64,000 nt of DNA, taken from contig NZ_JAHKPR010000020.1 in the NCBI RefSeq assembly GCF_018860585.1, forward strand, positions 29,740-93,739, given 5' to 3'. The translations under genes and the position numbers were made by a program. Position 1 is the stretch's first letter; each line of letters opens with the position of its first letter. The DNA comes from Colwellia sp. E2M01. GTDB lineage: Bacteria > Pseudomonadota > Gammaproteobacteria > Enterobacterales > Alteromonadaceae. The notes beneath the pieces are model-generated. The model saw nothing but the letters and a program-made list of their open reading frames with translations. It had not been told where the DNA came from and did not search any database. Below, piece after piece: positions 33,693-43,838 of the stretch.

Positions 33693-36600
33693 GCTTTTTC
33701 CTCACCTTTTCTTTGCTTAGGTGCGGTTAATAAAATATAAAATAATGGTGTAAATAATAAACCAAATACTGTTACCCCAATCATCCCTGCAAATACCGCA
33801 TTACCCATAGCATGACGCATTTCAGCACCAGCACCTGTTGCTAACACAAGAGGAATAACGCCAGCGGTAAAGGCAATAGAAGTCATCAATATTGGGCGTA
33901 AACGTAAGCGACATGATTCAATAATGGCGTCAAAATGAGATAAGCCTTGTTCATGTTGATCTTTAGCAAACTCTACCATTAAAATGGCATTTTTTGAGGC
34001 CAAAGCAACCAATACAATTAACGCAATTTGCGTGAAAATGTTGTTGTCTGAGCCCACTAACCACACACCCAATAATGCTGAGAAAATAGTCATAGGTACA
34101 ATTAATATAATCGCTAACGGTAAACGTAAACTTTCATATTGCGCAGCTAGTACCATAAATACTAATAACACTACTAATGGGAATACGTAAACCATGGTAT
34201 TACCCGCTAACATTTGCTGATAGGTGACTTCTGTCCACTCATAAGCAATATCTTGCGGTAAGGTATCGGCTAAAATTTTCTCAATAGCTTTTTGTGCTTG
34301 GTCGGAACTAAAACCAGGAGCAGGACTACCACTTACCTCTGCGCTTGGATACCCGTTGTAATGCATAACACGGTCAGGTCCTATTATCGGGGTTACCGTT
34401 AATATTGAACCTAATGGCACCATATCTCCTTGGTGGTTACGTACTTTCAAATTAAGAATTTGCTCAGGTTGTTGACGAAATTCAGCTTCTGCTTGTGCTT
34501 TTACTTGGTAAGTACGGCCAAACATATTGAAGTCGTTGATATATACCGAGCCTAAATAAATTTGTAAGGCGTCAAATACTTCGTTTAATGGAATGCCTTG
34601 AATGAGTGCCTGTTCACGGTCAATATCAATGTCCATTTGTGGCACTTGAACTCTAAAGCTTGAATACATGCCCATTAGCGCCGGATCTTTTCTCGACTCT
34701 GCTAACACCGCTTGTAAGCTTTCAAATAACACTTCATAGCCTTTGTTACCACGGTCTTCAATTTGTAACTTAAAGCCACCTGTTGTACCTAAACCACGAA
34801 TAGGTGGTGGTGGAAATACCGCTACAAAAGCTTGATCAATCGCCGAAAAGCGTTGGTTTAATTGTCCGGCAATTGCACCTGCTGATTGACTAGGATCAGA
34901 GCGCTCGTCAAAAGACTTTAATGGTAAAAATACTACGGCACTGTTTGAGCTATTAGCAAAACCATTAATAGATAACCCTGGGAATGATGCTGTATTAGCA
35001 ACGCCAGGCACCTGCAAGGCAATAGCTTCCATTTCTTGTACTACTGCTTGAGTACGATCAAGACTTGCCGCATCAGGTAATTGAGCAATACCAACCAAGT
35101 ATTGTTTATCTTGTGCAGGAATAAAGCCGCCCGGTACGGTATTAAACAATTGTACAGTACCGCCTAATAACAGTATGTAACCCGCAACGGCAATAACACT
35201 CAAACGCATTAATTTTTTAACAATTTTTTGATATTTTTCACTACCACGGTCAAAAAGACGGTTGAAGGGGTCAAATAACCAAGCACCAAAAAGTTTATTG
35301 AGAATACGAGTTAAACGATCAGGTTTACTGTCGTGAGACTTTAATAATATTGCTGACAAAGCTGGTGATAACGTTAACGAGTTAAACGCTGAAATAACGG
35401 TTGAGATAGTAATAGTTAACGCAAACTGTTTATAAAATTGTCCTGAAACCCCGCTAATAAATGCCGTAGGTATAAATACCGCACACAATACCAGGGCAAT
35501 CGCAATAATAGGACCGGTAACTTCATTCATTGCTACTTTGGTGGCTTCTAATGGTGATAAACCTGTTTCGATATTACGTTCAACGTTTTCAACAACAACG
35601 ATGGCGTCATCAACCACAATCCCGATGGCGAGTACCAAACCAAACAGTGATAACGTATTAATCGATACGCCTAACCAATGCATAACAGCAAAAGTACCAA
35701 TTAATGAAACAGGTACGGCAATTAACGGAATAATAGAAGCGCGCCATGTTTGTAAGAATAAAATAACAACGATAACAACCAAAACAATGGCTTCAAGTAA
35801 GGTAGTAATTACCGCATCAATTGAGTCTTGAACAAAAACAGTAGGATCATAAACAATGTCGTACTCAACACCCTCAGGGAATTTTTCTGATAAACGCGCC
35901 ATGGTTTCACGTACATCGTTTGACAGTTCAAGGGCATTTGAGCCTGGACGTTGGAATACCGGAATCGCAAGAGCAGGTTGGCTGTCTAACATAGCGCGTA
36001 ATGAGTAAGAGTCTTGGCCTAATTCAATACGAGCTACATCTTTTAAGCGCGTAATTTGACCTTCATCACCTACTTTAATAATCACTTGTTCAAATTCTTC
36101 AACGTTATCAAGACGACCTTTTACGTTTAATAATATTTGAAATTGATTATCGTTAGCAGCAGGTTGACTGCCTAAACTACCCGCTGCAACTTGTTGGTTT
36201 TGTGAGCGTAATGCTGTAACTACGTCGGTTGCGGTAATTTGACGAGAAGCTAATGCATCTGGATTTAACCACACACGCATTGAAAATTGACCACCACCAA
36301 ATAATCGAACATCACCAACACCAGCTAAGCGAGCAATTTGGTCTTTAATGTACAGATCTGCATAGTTAGATAAATAAGCGGTATCGTGAGTTTTTTCAGG
36401 TGAGAATAAATGCACAACCATGGTTAAATCTGGTGATGATTTCTCAGCTATAACCCCTAGTCGTTGTACTTCTTCAGGTAAGCGCGATAAAGCACTGTTA
36501 ACGCTATTTTGTACTTGAACTTGGGCTCGGTCGAGATCAGTTCCAAGGGCAAAAGTAACCGTTAAGCTCATGCGACCATCACCCGTTGCTTGAGAAGACA

Positions 36601-36838
36601 TATATAACATGTTCTCAATACCGTTAATTTCTTGTTCAAGTGGTGTTGCTACCGTTGAGGCAATAACCGACGGGTTAGCACCTGGGTAGTTTGCCGTAAC
36701 AACAACGGTTGGTGGTACTATGCTTGGGTATTCACTTATCGGTAATTGAAATAGCGAAATACTACCCGCGATTAAAATTAATACCGATAAAACCGCAGCA
36801 AAAATGGGTCTTTGGATAAAAAAGTGAGAAAATTTCAT
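33689..36838 (-). CDS. RND multidrug efflux pump, AcrB/MexB (HAE1) type
   Basis: The inner-membrane proton antiporter of 1049 residues, the normal length for HAE1 pumps. It begins MKFSHFFIQRPIFAAVLSVLI, contains the porter-domain strings ANYPGANPSVIASTVATPLE and the transmembrane helix 4 motif IGIVVDDAIVVVENVERN, whose aspartate pair carries protons. The second half repeats the fold (VPMTIFSALLGVWLVG and LVALASKNAILMVEFAKD). The four-base overlap with the outer-membrane factor gene shows an operon. Substrates would be hydrophobic drugs or bile-like compounds; which ones cannot be told. Confidence 0.94.
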   Translation of the reverse strand: MKFSHFFIQRPIFAAVLSVLILIAGSISLFQLPISEYPSIVPPTVVVTANYPGANPSVIASTVATPLEQEINGIENMLYMSSQATGDGRMSLTVTFALGTDLDRAQVQVQNSVNSALSRLPEEVQRLGVIAEKSSPDLTMVVHLFSPEKTHDTAYLSNYADLYIKDQIARLAGVGDVRLFGGGQFSMRVWLNPDALASRQITATDVVTALRSQNQQVAAGSLGSQPAANDNQFQILLNVKGRLDNVEEFEQVIIKVGDEGQITRLKDVARIELGQDSYSLRAMLDSQPALAIPVFQRPGSNALELSNDVRETMARLSEKFPEGVEYDIVYDPTVFVQDSIDAVITTLLEAIVLVVIVVILFLQTWRASIIPLIAVPVSLIGTFAVMHWLGVSINTLSLFGLVLAIGIVVDDAIVVVENVERNIETGLSPLEATKVAMNEVTGPIIAIALVLCAVFIPTAFISGVSGQFYKQFALTITISTVISAFNSLTLSPALSAILLKSHDSKPDRLTRILNKLFGAWLFDPFNRLFDRGSEKYQKIVKKLMRLSVIAVAGYILLLGGTVQLFNTVPGGFIPAQDKQYLVGIAQLPDAASLDRTQAVVQEMEAIALQVPGVANTASFPGLSINGFANSSNSAVVFLPLKSFDERSDPSQSAGAIAGQLNQRFSAIDQAFVAVFPPPPIRGLGTTGGFKLQIEDRGNKGYEVLFESLQAVLAESRKDPALMGMYSSFRVQVPQMDIDIDREQALIQGIPLNEVFDALQIYLGSVYINDFNMFGRTYQVKAQAEAEFRQQPEQILNLKVRNHQGDMVPLGSILTVTPIIGPDRVMHYNGYPSAEVSGSPAPGFSSDQAQKAIEKILADTLPQDIAYEWTEVTYQQMLAGNTMVYVFPLVVLLVFMVLAAQYESLRLPLAIILIVPMTIFSALLGVWLVGSDNNIFTQIALIVLVALASKNAILMVEFAKDQHEQGLSHFDAIIESCRLRLRPILMTSIAFTAGVIPLVLATGAGAEMRHAMGNAVFAGMIGVTVFGLLFTPLFYILLTAPKQRKGEEKA

Positions 36839-36847
36839 TGTGCGTTA

Positions 36848-38041
36848 TTACTCTTTTGTCGCTAATTGCGCATTAGCTTTTGCGGTAAGACTAGTTACTG
36901 GAGCTAAGGTAAAAGCAACACCATCAATGTCGAGAGTAATATTGTTTGGTGCTATTGGCATACCAGGACCTACACGGGCAGGGCCGTTTACTGCAATTAC
37001 ATCGTCTGCGCTTAAGCCTGACTCAATTGCTCTATACGTACCGTAAAGCTCGCCTACTTGTACTGCTTTATATTGCAACACATTGTTTTCATCAACGGTT
37101 AATACAAAACGATTTTTCAAATCAGTACCAATTGCACGATCAGGTACAATAATTTTTTCTGTTGCGCCGTTCGCCGCTAATTTAATACGTGCGAATGAGC
37201 CTGCTCGCAAATGCTCTTCAGCAAAGACAGCTCTAACACGCAATGTACCTGTTGCTGCATCAATTTGGTTATCAATAAAGTCAATGTAGCCTTCATAAGG
37301 GAAATCGTTTTGGCCACCTTTTTGTCCTAATTTCTGCATGATTACTTGTTGATTATCCGTTGCTGTAACATCAGAAAACGAAGTGTTCCATGTACGTTCG
37401 TCTACATCAAAATAGGCGTACATAGCTTTATCAGAAACAATGGTCGTTAGGATACTTTGTCCGGCAATGACGTTATTACCTTTGGTAATATTGGCTCGAG
37501 AAATAATACCGTCGATAGGCGCACTAATTGAGCTAAATTCTAAATCAAGTTTTGCAGCGGTAAGTTGTGCTTGTAGTGCAGCAAGTTGTGCTTGTCGTTG
37601 ACGCAATGTTGAAGTACGAGATTCGGCTTGCTCGGTTGACATCGCTTTACGCTCGGTTAAGCGTATAGCACGCTCTTCTTCACTTTTAGCTTGTTCTAAT
37701 GCGGCTTGAGCACTATCGATTTGCGCCTGTAGACTTGATACTATGGCAGCAAATGGACGGTCGTCTAACTTAAACAATAAATCACCAGCTTTTACACGTT
37801 CACCTTCATTAAAAGCAATGCTGTCAACAACACCAGATACACGAGGTTTTAATGAAACTTGCTCCGGTGCTTCAAGGCGGGTGGTGTAGGTGTGCCAGCT
37901 TTGCACGGGCTTAACAATCACACTTGCAACATCAATAGTTTGTAATGGTCTTTCTTGTTTTGCAGCCGTAGACTCTTCTGAGCAACTGGCTAATGTTAAA
38001 GTGACAATAGCAATTGCTACTGCAGTTAGATGTTTGTTCAT
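36848..38041 (-). CDS. RND periplasmic adaptor (MFP), lipoprotein
   Basis: The membrane-fusion protein of the tripartite pump, 397 residues. The ORF is open further upstream, but the real start is the ATG at 38041, which gives a signal peptide with a lipobox (VTLTLASCSEES) and is preceded by AAAGGGG. Domains follow in order: beta-barrel/lipoyl half (RVSGVVDSIAFNEGERVKAGDLLFKLD), an alpha-helical hairpin (residues ~110-150), the second lipoyl half (SSISAPIDGIISRANIT) and membrane-proximal strands. It is first in the operon, nine bases before the RND gene, with a divergent LysR regulator. Confidence 0.93.
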   Translation of the reverse strand: MNKHLTAVAIAIVTLTLASCSEESTAAKQERPLQTIDVASVIVKPVQSWHTYTTRLEAPEQVSLKPRVSGVVDSIAFNEGERVKAGDLLFKLDDRPFAAIVSSLQAQIDSAQAALEQAKSEEERAIRLTERKAMSTEQAESRTSTLRQRQAQLAALQAQLTAAKLDLEFSSISAPIDGIISRANITKGNNVIAGQSILTTIVSDKAMYAYFDVDERTWNTSFSDVTATDNQQVIMQKLGQKGGQNDFPYEGYIDFIDNQIDAATGTLRVRAVFAEEHLRAGSFARIKLAANGATEKIIVPDRAIGTDLKNRFVLTVDENNVLQYKAVQVGELYGTYRAIESGLSADDVIAVNGPARVGPGMPIAPNNITLDIDGVAFTLAPVTSLTAKANAQLATKE

Positions 38042-38124
38042 GTTATTAAACCCCTTTTTAGAATATGTTTGTAATTTTATGTAACTATCAATGTGATAAA
38101 AAGGATGGTTTTTGCATTTGATTA

Positions 38125-38139
38125 GTGCCAATATGGCAC
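38125..38139. promoter_or_regulatory. Candidate LysR operator for the RND operon
   Basis: A perfect dyad, GTGCCA-ATA-TGGCAC, 85 bases before the adaptor start and 37 bases before the LysR start, in the shared promoter. It fits the position of a LysR binding site; binding is inferred. Confidence 0.45.
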
Positions 38140-38175
38140 CAATGGGTTTTATACTGTAATAATTGGGTGCTAAAA

Positions 38176-39114
38176 GTGGATACAACAAGTCGATTATTGA
38201 TGTTGCTAGAAGTGGTTGAACAAGGCTCTTTTATAAAAGCAGCAGAAATTCGCAATATTGATCGCTCTGTTATCTCAAAACAAATTAGTCGTTTAGAAGA
38301 CGATCTAGGTGTTAGATTACTTAATAGAACAACACGATCTTTTTCACTCACCGCTGCTGGCGCTGAAATGGTAAAAAAAGCTGCAGAGTTACGTCATTTA
38401 ATTGGTGAAACGGTACGTATTGCCGAAAACTACCATCTGGAGCCGCAAGGTTTACTGAAGATCACCTCAAGCGGTTTGTTTGGTCGACGTTACTTACAGC
38501 CAGTAATTAACGATTTTCAAAAGCGCTTTCCGCAAGTTGAAGTTGAATTAAACCTAAATGATCGCTTAGTTGATTTGGTTTCAGAAGGTTTTGATTTGGC
38601 GTTTAGGGTTGGTGAGCCTAAAGATTCGTCATTAATAGCGCGTAATATTGCTCGTAATCGTTTGTTGATATTGGCAACACCAGCCTTTATTGAAAACTAC
38701 GGAATGCCTAAAACCATTGAAGATTTAGCTGACTTACCGGCAGCAAGTTATGCCAGTAACTCGTTTAGAGTAGAAGGTATCAATTATTACGATGAAAATG
38801 GCGAGCTACAAGAGCAAAAGTTAAATAGTGTGTATCGGGCTAATGACGCCGACGTATTATTGCTAAAAGCTCTGTCGGACACTGCTTTTGTGGTTGCCCC
38901 TTCTTTTGTACTTGATAAGGAGGTATTAGATGGTCGTTTAGTACCTTTATTAACGCATGTAAAACTAATAGAATTTGGTGCAGTTTATGCCATTTACCCA
39001 CATCGAGATATTCCTATCAGAACCCGCTTATTTTTTGATGCTGTACGGGATTATATAGGGAAAGACACACCGGTTTGGGAGCAGGGAATTCCGAACTTTG
39101 ACAACTTGTATTAA
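38176..39114 (+). CDS. LysR-family regulator of the RND operon
   Basis: A 313-residue LysR regulator, divergent from the pump operon, so it probably controls it. The helix-turn-helix lies at residues ~5-65 (LLMLLEVVEQGSFIKAAEIR, SVISKQISRLEDDLGVRLLNRTTRS), and the effector domain from about residue 90. I set the start at GTG 38176, since the longer frame would add 17 residues unlike any LysR N terminus. The dyad GTGCCA-N3-TGGCAC at 38125 is a likely operator. Downstream, 39115-39569 holds no recognisable gene. Confidence 0.88.
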   Translation: MDTTSRLLMLLEVVEQGSFIKAAEIRNIDRSVISKQISRLEDDLGVRLLNRTTRSFSLTAAGAEMVKKAAELRHLIGETVRIAENYHLEPQGLLKITSSGLFGRRYLQPVINDFQKRFPQVEVELNLNDRLVDLVSEGFDLAFRVGEPKDSSLIARNIARNRLLILATPAFIENYGMPKTIEDLADLPAASYASNSFRVEGINYYDENGELQEQKLNSVYRANDADVLLLKALSDTAFVVAPSFVLDKEVLDGRLVPLLTHVKLIEFGAVYAIYPHRDIPIRTRLFFDAVRDYIGKDTPVWEQGIPNFDNLY

Positions 39115-39569
39115 ACAAGAATCTTTCTTTATATACGGTAACAGCGTCATAAATAATACCTATCAATTAAAAAATAATGAAAGTTAGGCGAGACACATCC
39201 GTTCCATTTATAAAGTAACGAAAAAATAAGTCGTTACAAATTTATCCACTAGCTTTTTAGTTAAGTATTTACTCTATTCCTTTTACCTTTAAACTAAATA
39301 GCCTGAGCTCGGTTTAATGAATCCTTTTCTAGCTGTTATTTTCTCTATCTTCATCGCTAAACTTACTTGCAATAGACCCGCTATTGACGCGAAATTTGCC
39401 TTGAAAGTAGAAAAGCTATCAAGCTAGAGAATTAGATAAAATAAAATTATTTAGTATTTTAATAGGTTAAAAACACCTTGAACCAAGTTTAGGTTAAATA
39501 GAGTAAACATTAATAACGGTAACTAAAAGTCTCAAACAACCCTAATCCACTTACTTTAAAGGTCTATTT

Positions 39570-40394
39570 ATGAAAACCTATTACAACAAATTTTTGCTTA
39601 GCTTAGTTATTACCTGCAGCTTTTTTCAAGGAGTTGCTAACGCAGCAGAGATAAAAAGTAGTATGACAAGTGAAGTTCAATCCCAAACCAATATACAGAA
39701 AATGACGGTAAAGCCTAAAATTATCTTTTTTGATGTAAACGAAACCTTACTCGATCTTGGTAATGTGGCAAAGTCGGTGTCAAAAGCCTTAGGTGGGCGA
39801 GATGAATTGGTACCTTATTGGTTTACTACCATGCTGCATTACTCGTTAGTAGGTAATGTTACTGGTCAATATAATAGTTTTGGTGAAATTGGTATTGCTT
39901 CACTCGAAATGATTGCAGAGCAAAAGAACATCCCTTTAAGTTCTGAACAAGCACGTAAGGCAGTACTCACTCCGTTTAGAGATTTAGCTCCACATAAAGA
40001 AGTAGTAGAAGGTTTAAAGCGCCTTAAAGCAATGGGTTATACCTTAATCACATTAACTAACTCATCGGATGCGGGCATTGCTGCACAATTAAAAAATGCC
40101 AATTTAGCACAGTATTTTGATGGCTCGTTAACAGTTCAAACGTTACAGATCTTTAAGCCAGATTTAAGAGTGTATCAATGGGCACAGCAAACTATGAAGA
40201 TTGAACCCGAAGAAGCTATGTTGGTTGCCGCACATGCTTGGGATATTGCCGGTGCTGATCGCGCTGGATGGCAAACGGCGTTTATCATGCGCTCGGGAAA
40301 AGCACCTTATCCGTTAGCTGAAAAGCCAGATATTATTGGGAATGATTTACTTAAAGTCATTGATCAGTTAGCAACAAGAACTAATGAGCAGTAA
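39570..40394 (+). CDS. Exported haloacid dehalogenase-like protein, HAD type II
   Basis: A 274-residue HAD hydrolase with an N-terminal signal peptide (MKTYYNKFLLSLVITCSFF, likely cut after AANAA-like VANAAE near residue 25). The nucleophile motif FFDVNETLLDLG is near residue 53. The motif with LTNSSD and the IFKPDLRVYQWAQQTM and AAHAWDIAGADRAGW segments match the L-2-haloacid dehalogenase group, whose members are usually cytoplasmic; export to the periplasm is unusual. The true substrate may be a halogenated acid or a phosphate ester. A remnant of an MliC gene lies just downstream. Confidence 0.85.
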   Translation: MKTYYNKFLLSLVITCSFFQGVANAAEIKSSMTSEVQSQTNIQKMTVKPKIIFFDVNETLLDLGNVAKSVSKALGGRDELVPYWFTTMLHYSLVGNVTGQYNSFGEIGIASLEMIAEQKNIPLSSEQARKAVLTPFRDLAPHKEVVEGLKRLKAMGYTLITLTNSSDAGIAAQLKNANLAQYFDGSLTVQTLQIFKPDLRVYQWAQQTMKIEPEEAMLVAAHAWDIAGADRAGWQTAFIMRSGKAPYPLAEKPDIIGNDLLKVIDQLATRTNEQ

Positions 40395-40401
40395 TAAAAG
40401 C

Positions 40402-40487
40402 GACTTCACTCCCCAAGTAAGTAACACCTTATCTTGATGTTCCCAAAAGACTCGTTACGATCTTGGTATTTACTACCACATGACTTA
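40402..40487 (-). pseudogene. Remnant of an MliC-type lysozyme inhibitor gene
   Basis: This stretch aligns by eye with the 3' end of the gene at 56100-56996: CTTGATGTTCCCAAAAGA... matches CTTGGTGTTCCCAAAAGG..., and the reverse strand would read SKYQDRNES then FWEHQ, against SKYQGRNETFWEHQ. A single base is missing, so the frame is broken. It covers about the last 28 codons. I rate it as a decayed partial copy. Confidence 0.5.
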
Positions 40488-40511
40488 TTGCATATCAGTT
40501 ATTAATTGTCG

Positions 40512-40538
40512 ACCCTGTAACAAAATTTGTTACAGGGT
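40512..40538. terminator. Bidirectional terminator
   Basis: A 13-base stem ACCCTGTAACAAA with TTTGTTACAGGGT, essentially loopless, followed by TTATTT. It lies between the dehalogenase and convergent PepSY genes. Confidence 0.75.
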
Positions 40539-40550
40539 TTATTTATCAGG

Positions 40551-41675
40551 TTAACTCTTTCGTTTTCGCAGCGTACGCGTAAAAAATGTAACTAAACCTG
40601 TACCTGTCATAATTAATAAGCTTACCCCTGCAAAAACCACCATGATCACCCCCAAAACTTTACCAAAAGTATATCCGCCATGTAATGATAAAAGCATGTC
40701 AGTAATTTTAACTGAAAATTTTGACAAATCGGCTCTAGCTATATGAACTAAATCTTTACAAGTTGCATGAATATAAATACGTCCATCACCATCTCGTTTA
40801 TTATTATCTCCCTTAGCTTTATACGTTAACATGTAAGGCCCATTTTCAGTATTTGGCATAAAAAATGTTGCTAATTCTCTTTCAGGAAAAGCTAAACTTC
40901 CTGCCAGCTCAGCATCATTCGGGGTAACTTTTCCCGCGCAGGTTTTATCAAAACCTGCGCTTTTAGGAGGCGAGAATGTAGGCGGTGATAATAAAGGACT
41001 AAACCACTCAGGTTTAGCTAATGCTAAACCTGTCAAACTGAAGTAGATAATCAGTAATGCGCTCCAAACTCCAAGCCAAGAATGTAACGAAAAACAAATA
41101 CTTTTTAAGGAACCACGAAAATTTACGGTACTTGCTTTTCGCCAAACTTTATTGTTTTTAGGCCACCACAAATATAGCCCTGTCGCCGCAAAAAATATTA
41201 ATAAAATAGAGAGAATACAAACAAAAACAGTTCCATAATTACCAAGTAAAAAAGAAAAATGAAAATCGATCAATTCATGAGCAAAAGCTCCACTTAAAGG
41301 GAAGTCCCCCTTATAAGATACTTTCCATGGATCAATACTTATCATCCTAATACCTGCTTCGGCATCTTTCTCTAAAGGCATAACAAATACCATAGCAGTC
41401 TCTATTTCTTCAATACGACTATGAGGCATTAATACCCCAACGGTTTGAAAATCTTCTTGGTACCCTTGTTTTGCTGATTCAATTAATGTCGAAATACTCG
41501 CTATTGGCTTATTTGAAGGTGTTGCCTTTAAAGTATCACCATACTGGACAAGAAATAATTCACCTACAAAAGCGAGCATTACGCCAGAACCGGCAACTAA
41601 GATGATAAACAAAGCTGAAAAACTTCCTAACCACCCATGCAGTAAAGTTAGTAACTTTCTAGAAGGCATAAGCAT
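40551..41675 (-). CDS. PepSY-associated membrane protein, siderophore-uptake type
   Basis: A 374-residue inner-membrane protein with four main helices (about residues 12-35, 150-175, 195-215 and 335-360) and PepSY-like domains between them. The starts of the first helix (LLTLLHGWLGSFSALFIILVAG) and of the third (FSLHSWLGVWSALLI) show the repeated HxWLG motif of the family. Such proteins are linked with siderophore-iron release, for example FhuF- and PiuB-like proteins, by location. The ATG overlaps the TonB receptor stop by one base, so they are one operon. Regulation is probably by the divergent AraC protein. Confidence 0.85.
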   Translation of the reverse strand: MLMPSRKLLTLLHGWLGSFSALFIILVAGSGVMLAFVGELFLVQYGDTLKATPSNKPIASISTLIESAKQGYQEDFQTVGVLMPHSRIEEIETAMVFVMPLEKDAEAGIRMISIDPWKVSYKGDFPLSGAFAHELIDFHFSFLLGNYGTVFVCILSILLIFFAATGLYLWWPKNNKVWRKASTVNFRGSLKSICFSLHSWLGVWSALLIIYFSLTGLALAKPEWFSPLLSPPTFSPPKSAGFDKTCAGKVTPNDAELAGSLAFPERELATFFMPNTENGPYMLTYKAKGDNNKRDGDGRIYIHATCKDLVHIARADLSKFSVKITDMLLSLHGGYTFGKVLGVIMVVFAGVSLLIMTGTGLVTFFTRTLRKRKS

Positions 41676-43753
41676 TAAAAACTAACCTCTACACCAACTA
41701 AAAATGATCTTGGTTGTACTAATACTGCGCTATCAAAATCACTATCGGGTTGATTACTATCACTAGGAGCTACACCAGGGTACCTTGCAACAGCATCATC
41801 TATATCACCTATGTTTTTAATCGTTCCGAAAACACGTAAATCTTTAAAGGTATAAGATATTTTTGCATCAGCAATCACATAACTGTTGGTTTTTCCATTA
41901 GGACGATTATTAACATCAGTAAAGTAACCGCTGGTGTAACGAGCAACAAAACTTGTTGACCAATTATTTTTTGTCCAAGACAAGCCCATATTTGAAGTAA
42001 AATTAGGAGCGGTTAATAATTCATTTCCCTCAACACCTGAATTAGGGTATTTAGTTACCTTCGTATTTAACAAGCCAATATTCATAAAGCCATCAAGGTT
42101 GGGCGTTATTGAAAAAGTAGCTCCTAGTTCTACACCACTGGTATTAACACGGTCAGCATTTCGCACAACAAAGGCTTCGTCTCTTGCATCATTAGGGGTA
42201 AGATCAAAAGGTAATTGCATATCTTGATAGTCTGAATAAAAGATATTTTGTGTGAAGAAAAGCCTTCCATCTAGTAAGTCTTGACGCCCATAAAGCTCGG
42301 TAGTCCAAACATACTCAGCATCATACTCATAATTGACAATTGGAAAGGTAAAAGTTATTCCACCACCACCAGCATTGTAACCTCGAGATATTTGAGCTCC
42401 CCAACTGTTTTCTTCAGTTTGTTGCCAATTTATTCCTAACTTAGGTAATAATGCGGTATAAGTTTCATCGCTTGAAATTTGAACTAGCGTGCCAGTTTCA
42501 TCGCCACCATGACGTTGATGATGATCTTTTTCATAGCGTAAACCAAACGATAAATCTAAAGTATCACTAAGTGGTATTAAACCTTCAGTATAAGCAGCAA
42601 TAGTATCGGATTTATCTTTAAATGCCTGTCCACCCCAGTACTCAATAGTTTCATCCTGATCGGCTTTAAAAAAGTGTAAACCACCCACTATAGAAAAACC
42701 TGATTCTTGGGTGTAATGTAATCGAGGTTCAACAATTATATCTCGAGAATTAATCGTTGCATTGCTCGAACCAGGAACAGCATGGCGTTTAAATGCAAGT
42801 TCTGTGGTAGAGGTACTTAACGTGAAGTGTAACGCTTCTGAAAGTTGGGTATCAAAGTCCGCAGATACGGCTGTTGTCTTTGGGTTATGTACAGGTTGAT
42901 TTGGGAAGTTAGATTCACGTTCTTCAAACGGCTTAACTATAATTTCACTATTCGGGCTAGTGTAGTCTGTGTGGGATACGGTTAAAAGTAATTTACTTTT
43001 TGGTGCAAAATCAGGCGTAAATAGCACTTTACCACGTAACGAAAGGGCCTCTGATTCACCAGGGTTACTAACACCTTCATATGGAGTGTAATTTACCGCA
43101 GACTCTTTTTTATATAAGTCTCCCGATAAGCGAACGGCAACCTGATCATCAATAATAGGGACATTAACCATGGCAGAAGTTCGACGCTGATCATAATTAC
43201 CTCCCGCTACTTGAAAAGTAACCTCATTATCGAAGCTAGGGTCATTAGTTTTTACAATAACCGTACCTGCTATAGCATTTCGACCAACTAATGTACTTTG
43301 CGCACCTTTAAGTACTTCAATACGTTCCAGATCGAATATACCAATGTCACCGAATACAATTTCACTGTAACTGGCTGGGCGATTGTCAAATTGCCAATTT
43401 AAACGAGAACGACTACCCGCAAAAAATGCATTAGCATTTTCTGAAGCACCTGTACCATCAATACCGCGAACAGTTGGCGCTTTACCTGTACCTGTTACAA
43501 CTGAAACATTAACAGATGCATCTAAAACATCTCGAAGAGTCTCTAAACCAGCACGATTGTTAAGTGTTTCTTGATCTAATATATCTGCACTATTGGCTAC
43601 CTTATAAATGGGGCGTTCAATTAACTCACCTGTAACAACTATTGTTTCTATTTGTTGAGTATTAAGTTGTTCTTTATTTTCTTTTGCATCCACAGCAAAA
43701 CAACTCATAGTAATGACAACACCAAAAATTTTTAAACACCCTAATGACTTCAT
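41675..43753 (-). CDS. TonB-dependent outer-membrane receptor, siderophore type
   Basis: A 692-residue outer-membrane receptor. After the signal peptide (residues ~1-22) a TonB box-like ETIVVTG lies near residue 36, then the plug domain with ADILDQETLNNRAGLETL and RIEVLKGAQSTLVGRNAIAGTV, and a 22-strand barrel that ends in VSF, as usual. It is divergent from an AraC gene and cotranscribed with a PepSY protein, both marks of ferric-siderophore uptake. Ligand is not visible. A weak Fur-like stretch at 43839-43856 could give iron control. Confidence 0.92.
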   Translation of the reverse strand: MKSLGCLKIFGVVITMSCFAVDAKENKEQLNTQQIETIVVTGELIERPIYKVANSADILDQETLNNRAGLETLRDVLDASVNVSVVTGTGKAPTVRGIDGTGASENANAFFAGSRSRLNWQFDNRPASYSEIVFGDIGIFDLERIEVLKGAQSTLVGRNAIAGTVIVKTNDPSFDNEVTFQVAGGNYDQRRTSAMVNVPIIDDQVAVRLSGDLYKKESAVNYTPYEGVSNPGESEALSLRGKVLFTPDFAPKSKLLLTVSHTDYTSPNSEIIVKPFEERESNFPNQPVHNPKTTAVSADFDTQLSEALHFTLSTSTTELAFKRHAVPGSSNATINSRDIIVEPRLHYTQESGFSIVGGLHFFKADQDETIEYWGGQAFKDKSDTIAAYTEGLIPLSDTLDLSFGLRYEKDHHQRHGGDETGTLVQISSDETYTALLPKLGINWQQTEENSWGAQISRGYNAGGGGITFTFPIVNYEYDAEYVWTTELYGRQDLLDGRLFFTQNIFYSDYQDMQLPFDLTPNDARDEAFVVRNADRVNTSGVELGATFSITPNLDGFMNIGLLNTKVTKYPNSGVEGNELLTAPNFTSNMGLSWTKNNWSTSFVARYTSGYFTDVNNRPNGKTNSYVIADAKISYTFKDLRVFGTIKNIGDIDDAVARYPGVAPSDSNQPDSDFDSAVLVQPRSFLVGVEVSF

Positions 43754-43838
43754 ATGACCTTCTATATAACTAATGTAAATAATTAACCTGAGCTCAACAT
43801 AACTAGTGTTGATAAAGGTTAACTATAATTTTTAATTG

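Noticed and set aside
37890..38351. Extended starts for the RND adaptor (38188) and LysR (38125) genes
   Set aside because: The extra residues overlap each other's promoter, do not look like signal peptides or LysR starts, and proper starts with Shine-Dalgarno or family motifs lie downstream.
39115..39569. A small gene or RNA in the 455-base gap after the LysR gene
   Set aside because: No frame with a start signal, no stable hairpin with a T run and no known RNA pattern was found.
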